From contig CAVZVZ010000005.1 in the NCBI GenBank assembly GCA_963778895.1, positions 1,488,001 to 1,552,000 of the forward strand: a stretch of DNA of 64,000 bases, written 5' to 3'. The notes beneath the pieces are model-generated. The model had not been told where the DNA came from. It searched no databases and saw nothing but the letters and a program-made list of their open reading frames with translations. This document shows, piece after piece, positions 36,717-43,022 of the stretch; within the stretch, counting starts at the first letter, position 1, and each line of letters begins with the position of its first letter. Source of the DNA: CAVZVZ01 sp963778895 (lineage in GTDB: Bacteria; Actinomycetota; Acidimicrobiia; Acidimicrobiales; Acidimicrobilacustridaceae). The translations under genes and the position numbers were made by a program.

Positions 36717-36731
36717 ACCACGCAACGTGGT
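36717..36731. promoter_or_regulatory. Palindrome ACCACG-CAA-CGTGGT upstream of the surface-protein gene
   Basis: Identical arms and spacing to the palindrome at 30426-30440. It lies about 155 bases before the surface-protein start and just after the hairpin of peptide C. Shared operators would tie the surface protein and peptide B to the same regulator as peptide A. Confidence 0.65.
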
Positions 36732-36771
36732 ATCGCGACCGATCTCGCCACGCAACCGGAGCGTGAACGAC

Positions 36772-36805
36772 CGCTGGCAGCCCGGTGTGAGCCGGGCTGC
36801 CAGCG
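36772..36805 (-). terminator. Terminator-like hairpin after peptide C
   Basis: CGCTGGCAGCCCGG pairs with CCGGGCTGCCAGCG over 14 bp with a six-base loop, 22 bases after the peptide C stop. It is the same element as at 34426. Confidence 0.8.
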
Positions 36806-36827
36806 AACAATGCCTTTCGTGGTCAGG

Positions 36828-36902
36828 TCAGAAGCTGAACCGGGTCAACCGGCGCAGCAGACCCAACCGCCGCAGCTGCGGCGCGTCATAGCGCTTCTTC
36901 AT
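36828..36902 (-). CDS. Leader-only lasso-type peptide C (24 codons)
   Basis: Begins MKKRYDAPQL and ends RRLGLLRRLTRFSF then TGA. It matches the leader consensus Y-x2-P-x-L-x3-G-x5-T and differs from peptide B only at two residues (Gln to Asp, Val to Leu). AAGGAGGG precedes the ATG and overlaps the stop of the truncated surface-domain copy. It is part of a recent duplication of the unit C-terminal domain, peptide, hairpin. Confidence 0.82.
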   Translation of the reverse strand: MKKRYDAPQLRRLGLLRRLTRFSF

Positions 36903-36913
36903 CCGTCCCTCCT

Positions 36914-37137
36914 TCACTGGCCATCCCAGATCATGACGGCCGCCGAAGAACCGGCCGCACCCAACACTCGAATGCTGATGGTGTTGCTGGCCCCGAGCGC
37001 ACCCAGATCAACCGTCTGGCCATCCGGGTTCCAGATCACGCTGCTCTCACCGTTGACGTCAACGGCGACGGCGGCAACGCCACCGGCTTCGCTGATCGTC
37101 AGGTAGTGCTCCGCCGCCGGAACACCCGAGAACACGT
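36914..37137 (-). pseudogene. Truncated duplicate of the surface-protein C-terminal domain
   Basis: The 74 residues FSGVPAAEHYLTISEAGGV to SSAAVMIWDGQ repeat the last domain of the protein at 34568, with only about five differences. Homology begins near 37137; beyond it the reading frame continues into unrelated sequence up to 37252 and has no signal peptide. A weak ATG-started frame of 112 codons exists but is unlikely to be exported. The unit lies 146 bases from the att-like repeat of the tRNA-Thr island. Confidence 0.8.
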
Positions 37138-37282
37138 TGGTGTCGCGGCGGAAGTGAGTCGGATAAATACGCCAGACCGATGACTGTCCTGCATGGGACA
37201 CGAATGTCGAGGGACCCGGTCGTGTCCACTGCAGGTCCGACTCGAGCTCCATGACCGAGCAGCCTCGCGTGGAGGAAATGGA

Positions 37283-37326
37283 GAGCCCGGGAGGAGAATC
37301 GAACTCCTGACCTGCTCATTACGAGT
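37283..37326 (-). repeat. 44-bp copy of the tRNA-Thr 3' half (att-like)
   Basis: A perfect 44-base repeat of 40032-40075, covering the tRNA-Thr 3' part from the anticodon loop to the acceptor end. Similarity continues with three mismatches over the next 24 bases toward the 5' half, but D-arm and acceptor 5' strand are missing, so it is not a tRNA gene. Such partial copies mark the far end of elements integrated into a tRNA 3' end. Confidence 0.85.
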
Positions 37327-37514
37327 TAGTCGTTCTGCGGTTTCGCGGCTGGTCAGAGCACCGCGGGGAAGGCGACGCGGAGAGGGTGTTCGTGCTGGTG
37401 ACGGCGTGTCATACGAAGATGCTCGAAGGCACCTCGGATGGTCACCTTCGCATCTTCGGAGTGCGGACCGGTGTGGACCAGATGCGGACCGGCCTCTCTC
37501 GCGAAGGTGTGGGA

Positions 37515-37600
37515 CCCATTTGCGAAGATGCTCACCTGTTTTGGCGAAGATGTCGAAGATGCCCACGATCTGGGTACTAGGCCCCTTCGGGCACCTTCGG
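37515..37600. repeat. Left copy of an imperfect inverted repeat in the island
   Basis: About 85 bases that match 39838-39925 in inverted orientation, for example GAAGATGCTCACC and CACGAT(C/T)TGGGTACTAG with CCTTCG. By eye the identity is around three quarters. The copies sit near the two ends of the island and face inward. Confidence 0.6.
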
Positions 37601-37759
37601 CGCGGCGGCGTATTGCGCGGAAAGGCGCCGGCACTGCACGCCCCGGAACGAACCTGGCAGCGCGGTTCCCAGTCTCCGTCGTAGCGGCCTCCCGTAGGGT
37701 CATTTCATGCCCCTGAACAAACGCCAGACCGATGCCTTCACACAGCGCGAAGGGGAGGA

Positions 37760-37920
37760 TGCCTACGAGTGAGCTCGCACGCACGCACCGGACGCTCCCC
37801 TTCAAGGATCTTCCACGGCTTCTCATGCTGCGAAAAGGGGACCGTTCGCAGGTCGAGGCGATCCAGCTCTGCGCGCAACTCAAGATGGTTGTCTGGACCC
37901 ACGCCCCGAGGTGTCGTTAG
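37760..37920 (+). CDS. Possible small ORF in the island
   Basis: 53 codons (MPTSELARTHRTLPFKDLPRLLMLRKGD..LKMVVWTHAPRCR) preceded by GAAGGGGAGG. A shorter 21-codon ORF (37707-37772) overlaps its start. The product is basic with one possible helix; no family is recognised. Coding status is uncertain. Confidence 0.3.
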
Positions 37921-38071
37921 TGGAGCGGCCCGATTCGAGACCGGTACGGCATGTGACCGGGCGGACTCCGCAACGGAGGAGGCACCGGCTCGGCAGTGGT
38001 TGGCCGAAAGCATGGTGGCCGCTAAGGAACGTGTGGAGTCGAACTACGGGCCGTGCGATACGTGACCCGAC

Positions 38072-38254
38072 TCAGGCCCAGTCCGGTCGTGGCCCGAAAT
38101 CGGGCTTGATGATGTAGCCGGCCTTCTTCGGAGGTCGTTCAGGCTCTGGCTGCTCGGGTGCGTGCCGCTGCTCGGGTTTCGGCAGCGCCGGGCGCCACGC
38201 GGTCGCGGCTTCGAGCGCGGCCTCGATCTCACCGAGGTCCACGATGTCGCGCAT
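38072..38254 (-). CDS. Small protein, partial duplicate of the gene at 39234
   Basis: 60 residues, MRDIVDLGEIEAALEAATAW then a Pro/Glu linker and KAGYIIKPDFGPRPDWA. The ATG has AAAGGAG five bases upstream, a good ribosome site. The whole peptide corresponds to the C-terminal part of the 39234 gene, with the same final 15 residues except one. The two copies form a direct repeat of about 120 bases that flanks the methyltransferase. Function unknown. Confidence 0.65.
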   Translation of the reverse strand: MRDIVDLGEIEAALEAATAWRPALPKPEQRHAPEQPEPERPPKKAGYIIKPDFGPRPDWA

Positions 38255-38302
38255 GCTGACTCCTTTGAGACTGCCCGAACCGGCTCTAGGTTCTACGTTC
38301 TA

Positions 38303-39196
38303 GTGGTGATCGAGTGGACGGGACGAGCGGCGTTCAGCGTCGATGGAGTTGCGTTCGTGCTGGCCGAGGACGCCATCGACGAGGTTGACCACGACGGATC
38401 ACTGGTCGTCTGGAAGACCGCCCCCACTGTCGGCGAGCTGCTCGAGTTCTTGCCGCAGTTCGGCGGAGGCAACATCTTCGAGCTTGGCATCTTCGCGGGC
38501 GGCAGCGTCGCTCTGACGGTGATGCTCGCGGAGCCGCGGCGAATGGTGGCGATCGACCTCCTGCCCGCCGCTGCTCCAACCCTGGCGCGGTTCATGGAGG
38601 ACCGGGGGCTCGACGATGTCGTGCGACTGCATTTCGGCGTCGATCAGGCCGACGCAGGCCGACTTCGGGAGCTCGTCTCCACCGAGTTCGACGGGCCGCT
38701 GGACTTGGTCTACGACGACGCCTCGCACGTGTACGGGCCGACGCGAGCAACGTTCGAGACGCTGTTCCCCCGCCTCAGACCCGGCGGCGTGTACCTGATC
38801 GAGGACTGGACGAGCGAGCAAGGGTTCCTCAGCCTGTTGCGCGGCGGAACCCAGGACGACTATGCGGCGGCGCTTCGCAAGAGTCTCGCGGCCGCCCTCG
38901 ACGATCCCGACGACCTGCGCTACCCGTTCGCCCGATTCCTCGTCGACCGGCGCCTCGGCCACCTGGTCGGCGTCGACCACACACCCGGCGAGGAGACACC
39001 CTTCGACCCGCTGCCGCGACTCATCCACGAGCTCGTACAGCTGCGCGCAGAGCACCGCGACGTGATCCGCTCTATCCAGCTCAGATGGAACTGGGCGACC
39101 ATCGAACGAGGCGTGGATGACTTGCCCGACGAATGGCGGCTATCGGACTACGTGCGCGACGACTTCGAGGTGCTCACACGTGTTACCCATGAGTGA
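38303..39196 (+). CDS. Class I SAM-dependent methyltransferase
   Basis: About 297 residues from a GTG at 38303 or 38306. The SAM-binding motif is NIFELGIFAGGSVALTVMLA, followed by RMVAIDLLP, LDLVYDDASHVYGPTRATFE and RLRPGGVYLIEDWTSEQ, as in Methyltransf_24 and cephalosporin-hydroxylase-like proteins that modify sugars or natural products. The open frame extends upstream to 38162 but overlaps the small gene on the other strand. It lies as cargo between two copies of a small gene inside the tRNA-Thr island. Confidence 0.85.
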   Translation: MVIEWTGRAAFSVDGVAFVLAEDAIDEVDHDGSLVVWKTAPTVGELLEFLPQFGGGNIFELGIFAGGSVALTVMLAEPRRMVAIDLLPAAAPTLARFMEDRGLDDVVRLHFGVDQADAGRLRELVSTEFDGPLDLVYDDASHVYGPTRATFETLFPRLRPGGVYLIEDWTSEQGFLSLLRGGTQDDYAAALRKSLAAALDDPDDLRYPFARFLVDRRLGHLVGVDHTPGEETPFDPLPRLIHELVQLRAEHRDVIRSIQLRWNWATIERGVDDLPDEWRLSDYVRDDFEVLTRVTHE

Positions 39197-39233
39197 GTCG
39201 ATGATTTGATCCATTGCGCCCTGTGTCGAGGAC

Positions 39234-39815
39234 TCAGGCCCAGTCCGGCCGTGGGCCGAAGTCCGGTTTGATGATGTAGCCGGCCGTCTTGGGAGGTCGT
39301 TCCGGCGTCGCGGAGGGCTGCTCAGGTGCGGGCCGCTTCTCAGGTGCCGGCGCCGGAGCGACGACGGTCGTCGCATCGAGCGCTGCCTCGATCTCGCCGA
39401 GGTTCGCGACATCGGCCAGGGTGGCCCCCTCGGTGCTGCCGTGCTCCGCCGCGTACCGCTTCGCTTGCTCATGCAGCACCTCGGCGAGCGCCAGCTCCTG
39501 ATCGGGCGTCACGTCCTCCGGGTTCGTGAACAGGTCGGCGAGCCGCTGCGGTCCGTCATCGACGACTCGGGCCTCGATGATGACGGGCGATTGCTTCGCC
39601 GCGGATGCGAGCACGCTTTTCACGACCGTCAGCGCTGCGTGCACGTTGCCGGCCTTCACCTCGCGGTGAACCAGATCGCGCGCATCATCGGCCAACGCGG
39701 TGAGCTTGGCGTGCCGGCTCGACGAGATTCCGGCTTGTATGACAGCGGCGGCTGTCCGGCACCGTGGCCGGCCGAGCATGAGGCGTCCGAGGCGGCGCCG
39801 TCGGCGCGTGTGCAT
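39234..39815 (-). CDS. Island protein of unknown function, 5' end uncertain
   Basis: The supported part starts near VIQAGISSSRHAKLTALADD and runs through ARDLVHREVKAGNVHAALTV, VIIEARVVDDGPQRLADLF, a Pro-rich linker and the tail AGYIIKPDFGPRPDWA shared with 38072. The first 24 residues (HTRRRRRLGRLMLGRPRC) look like out-of-frame sequence, so the N-terminus may be truncated at the inverted repeat. No family is recognised; a phage or plasmid origin is likely. Confidence 0.5.
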   Translation of the reverse strand: MHTRRRRRLGRLMLGRPRCRTAAAVIQAGISSSRHAKLTALADDARDLVHREVKAGNVHAALTVVKSVLASAAKQSPVIIEARVVDDGPQRLADLFTNPEDVTPDQELALAEVLHEQAKRYAAEHGSTEGATLADVANLGEIEAALDATTVVAPAPAPEKRPAPEQPSATPERPPKTAGYIIKPDFGPRPDWA

Positions 39816-39837
39816 CGCCTCTGAGCCGGCGTCGTTC

Positions 39838-39925
39838 CCGAAGATGCGCGAAGGCGTCTAGTACCCAAATCGTGGTCACCTTCGGCGCCTTCGAGGAAAG
39901 GGGTGAGCATCTTCACACGAGGGGT
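39838..39925. repeat. Right copy of the imperfect inverted repeat
   Basis: Inverted partner of 37515-37600. It lies upstream of the 39234 gene. The remaining sequence to the tRNA (39926-40031) contains GGACCAGATGCGGACC, also present in direct orientation at about 37475, and no gene. Confidence 0.6.
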
Positions 39926-40031
39926 CCAATGGGACCAGATGCGGACCAGATGCCCTTTTCTCACTCTAAGCCGACTAACTAACTATGCTCTAAGAGCTGC
40001 ATATGTGCTGTTCAGAGGCGGTTTTCTGTTG

Positions 40032-40075
40032 GAGCCCGGGAGGAGAATCGAACTCCTGACCTGCTCATTACGAGT
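40032..40075 (-). repeat. 44-bp direct repeat within tRNA-Thr (att-like)
   Basis: The other copy of the repeat at 37283-37326. It comprises the anticodon arm 3' half, variable loop, T arm and acceptor 3' strand of the intact tRNA gene. Confidence 0.85.
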
Positions 40076-40105
40076 GAGCCGCTCTGCCGACTGAGCTACC
40101 CGGGC
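40033..40105 (-). tRNA. tRNA-Thr (CGT anticodon)
   Basis: 73 bases on the minus strand. The acceptor stem GCCCGGG pairs with CCCGGGC; the anticodon loop CTCGTAA is closed by a five-bp stem and carries CGT, reading ACG. T loop TTCGATT is standard. CCA is not encoded. It is the integration site of the island on its 3' side. Confidence 0.95.
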
Positions 40106-40298
40106 GGGAGCCTGTCAACGTATCAGCACGACCCGGGAAGCCCGAAGCCGATCCGCGCCCTGCTCGATGTCGGAGCGACGCAGGTCCGGGAGTCGACCTA
40201 AGGTTGGCAAGGCGAGCCCCGTCGGGCGGCGATGGTGGCGAGGAAGGCACGACGACCGACCCGATGTAGTGCGTCGGGAGAGGGGACCGACATCTCCC

Positions 40299-42914
40299 AT
40301 GACTGACGTGGCGGTGAGCATCAGGGGCGGAGCACGTCCGCCGGCCGCGCCCGCAGCGCTGGTCGTGGTCGTAGGCGGCACCGGACCGGTGTTGCCGGGC
40401 CAGATCGAACAGGCCGCGATCCCGCTCGGTCTCGCCGAGTTGCGCCTGCTCGCGGTGTTGGCCTCCGGCGCCGTCGACCGCGCCCGCGCCGTCGACGACA
40501 TCGTCGACCGCCACCCCGGTGCCCGCCCCCAGCTCACGGCGCTGCTCAGTGCCTTGGAAGAGCGACACCTCGACCCGGCCGGGTGGCCCGACAGCGTCCC
40601 CGCCGAGGCTCCCCGTCCCGGTCCCCTCACCGTGGCCGACGACGAGCGCCTCGGGCTCCTCCTGCCCGTCGTGTTCCGTCCCACACCCGGCGGGTTCGAG
40701 GCACTCGACCATGAAGGCCGGCGGACCGCCCTGCTCGATCCTGTCGAGGTCATGGCGCTGGCGCCGTTCGCGCCCGGACGCACCGTCGACGAGGCGCACG
40801 CCGAGTCCGAGCGGCTGTGCGACGGACACGGCATGGACCGGGCGACCTTCGGCACGTTCGTCGAGTCAACGGGAGGCCAGTTCCTCCACCTCGTCGACAG
40901 CCACTACGGCACCAACGTGGGCCAACGACTCCGGCGCCTGATCCGTGCGAACCACCTCCTCAAGACGGCGTTGAGCAAGGCCGTGGCCGACCACGAAGCC
41001 GCCGAGCGACAACGGGTGGAGCAGGGTGCAACGCCGCGCACCCGCGTCGTGCCCGTCGGCCTCCACCAACGGGTCCCGCCGCTCGCGCTCGGGGATCTGG
41101 TCGCGTACGCGATGGCCTACGACGACGGCCGCCTCCAGGAGCACTACCACTTCCCGCCGACGTGGGAAGCCAACGAGACCTTGCTCGAGCCACTCATCGA
41201 CGAGCCCGGGATCTTCCTCTTCTCCAATTACCTCTGGACGCACGAGGCCGGTCTCGAGATCTCCGAACTCGTCAAGGCGCGGAACCCGGACAGCATCACC
41301 ATCCACGGTGGTCCCGACACCCCCAAGTACGCGGCCGACGTCGAGCGCTACTTCGCCAAGTTCCCCCACGTCGACGTGACCGTCCGCGGGGAGGGAGAGT
41401 TCACCGCGGCCGAGATCCTCGATCGGCTGGTGGGTCGGCTCGGGCACGGGCCGGTCGACCTATCCGTGTTGGCCGACGTGCCCGGCTTGTCGTTCCGCAC
41501 CCCCGACGGCGTCGTGCACACCGACGACCGTGAGCGGATAGCGGACCTCGAAGTCCTCCCCTCGCCGTACCTGATCGGCCTCTTCGACGTGTACGGCACC
41601 GTCCCCGACTCGCTCGAGCAGGTCACGCTCGAATCGAACCGCGGTTGCCCGTACGGATGCACGTACTGCGACTGGGGGTCGGCGACGCTCTCCCGGATCC
41701 GCAAGCGGCCGATGGAGGACGTGCTGGCCGAGATCGATTGGTGCGGTGAGAACGGCGCGCTCACGATCAACATGGCGGACGCCAACTTCGGGATCTTCAA
41801 ACGCGACGTCGAGGTCGCCGAGCGCGTTGTCGAGATCAAGAAGCGCTACGGCACCATCAACGCGTTCGGGGCCAACTACGCCAAGAACACGGTCAAGCAC
41901 CTCACGCCGATCATCAAGATGATGATCGACAACGGGGTCGTGGCGCCTGCGGTGCTCTCGCTCCAGACGATGGACGAGGCGACCCTCGACGCCGTCGAGC
42001 GCAGCAACATCCGCATCGAGCGTTACGACGAGCTCGCCGTCGAGTTCCGACGCCTGGGTCAGCGGTTGTTCATCGAGCTGATGATCGGGCTGCCCGGCTC
42101 GTCGACCACGTCGGTCGAGAACGACCTCCAGGAATGCCTGGACCGCGAGGTCGAGAGCCGGACGAACACGACGATCATGTTGGTCAACGCACCCATGAAC
42201 AACCCCGAGTACCGCAAGAAGTTCGACCTGCAGACCAAGGTTCCCGTGGGCGACCCGCGCCAGCGCGCCAACATGCTGTCGTCGTCCACCTTCTCGGCCG
42301 AAGACCTCGAGGAGAGTCGGCGGCTGGTTGCCGCCTACGACCTGTTCGAGGACTTCGGAGTGCTGCGTCAGGTTTCCCGGTACCTCCGCCACACCGCGGG
42401 CATCCGCGAGATCGACTTCTACAAGGGTGTCCTGCTCGACGCGCAGGGCGCGCCCGACGAGTGGCCAACCATGGCGGTCGCCGCGCTGCGGGTGCCAACC
42501 TTCATGGGCCCACCAGTGAGCTGGGCCCTGTTCTTCGCCGAGCTGCGCCGGTACCTGATCGAGCGCCTTGGCGTCCCCGACGACTCCGGCCTCGACACGG
42601 TGTTGCGAGTGCAACGGGCACTCGTGCCCACCCACGGTCGGCCGTACCCCCAGATCCTCGAGCTCGCGCACGACTACCCGGCCTGGGCCGATCTGGTCGT
42701 GACCGCCAAGGAGGAGCACCGGCTCGACTGGCCCGACCACGTCCCCGACCTCCGGAGCATGGGGCCCACCACGATGTCGGTGGACGACCCGGAGGGCAGG
42801 ACGACGGGGAACCAGGGCGTGGGCATGCTCTTCAAGGACATCGGCGTCCATTGGGAACTGGATGCTCCCGTCACCCGGCTTCGCACCTGGCGACTGCCGA
42901 TGGTCGACGCCTGA
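40299..42914 (+). CDS. B12-binding-domain radical SAM protein
   Basis: 871 residues from the ATG at 40299. The cluster motif CPYGCTYC (Cys450, Cys454, Cys457) is followed by DWGSATLSRIRKRPMEDVL, and the preceding region (IFLFSNYLWTHEAGLEISEL, ITIHGGPDTPKYAADVERYF, VTVRGEGEFTAAEIL) is a cobalamin-binding-type domain. The N-terminal 200 residues, including LDPVEVMALAPFAPGRTVDE, contain a winged-helix-like part seen in RiPP radical SAM enzymes, but this is tentative. Such enzymes carry out methylations or rearrangements. It is directly downstream of the island and 3 kb from the RiPP-like cluster; a functional link is unproven. Confidence 0.83.
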   Translation: MTDVAVSIRGGARPPAAPAALVVVVGGTGPVLPGQIEQAAIPLGLAELRLLAVLASGAVDRARAVDDIVDRHPGARPQLTALLSALEERHLDPAGWPDSVPAEAPRPGPLTVADDERLGLLLPVVFRPTPGGFEALDHEGRRTALLDPVEVMALAPFAPGRTVDEAHAESERLCDGHGMDRATFGTFVESTGGQFLHLVDSHYGTNVGQRLRRLIRANHLLKTALSKAVADHEAAERQRVEQGATPRTRVVPVGLHQRVPPLALGDLVAYAMAYDDGRLQEHYHFPPTWEANETLLEPLIDEPGIFLFSNYLWTHEAGLEISELVKARNPDSITIHGGPDTPKYAADVERYFAKFPHVDVTVRGEGEFTAAEILDRLVGRLGHGPVDLSVLADVPGLSFRTPDGVVHTDDRERIADLEVLPSPYLIGLFDVYGTVPDSLEQVTLESNRGCPYGCTYCDWGSATLSRIRKRPMEDVLAEIDWCGENGALTINMADANFGIFKRDVEVAERVVEIKKRYGTINAFGANYAKNTVKHLTPIIKMMIDNGVVAPAVLSLQTMDEATLDAVERSNIRIERYDELAVEFRRLGQRLFIELMIGLPGSSTTSVENDLQECLDREVESRTNTTIMLVNAPMNNPEYRKKFDLQTKVPVGDPRQRANMLSSSTFSAEDLEESRRLVAAYDLFEDFGVLRQVSRYLRHTAGIREIDFYKGVLLDAQGAPDEWPTMAVAALRVPTFMGPPVSWALFFAELRRYLIERLGVPDDSGLDTVLRVQRALVPTHGRPYPQILELAHDYPAWADLVVTAKEEHRLDWPDHVPDLRSMGPTTMSVDDPEGRTTGNQGVGMLFKDIGVHWELDAPVTRLRTWRLPMVDA

Positions 42915-43022
42915 TCACCGCGCCAGCGGTGGGCGGCTACCGCAACTGACCGCGCCCTGCGGGGCTCTGGTCACGGCGAGTGTGAACCTCTACGATGCCG
43001 CGGGGCGTCCAGCCGCTTGGGG

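Larger units (their letters stand above)
37284..40031. mobile_element. Small genomic island in tRNA-Thr, integrase lost
   Basis: The 2.7 kb between the complete tRNA-Thr gene and its 44-bp partial copy has the architecture of a tRNA-integrated element. It holds a methyltransferase, two copies of a small gene, short ORFs and inverted repeats near both ends. No integrase, excisionase or replication gene is recognisable, so it is decayed or a cassette carried by another element. The first 420 bases (to about 37,700) hold only repeats with GAAGATG motifs. Confidence 0.6.

Noticed and set aside
37283..37326. A second tRNA-Thr gene.
   Set aside because: Only the 3' half is present; the acceptor 5' strand and D arm are missing or degenerate.
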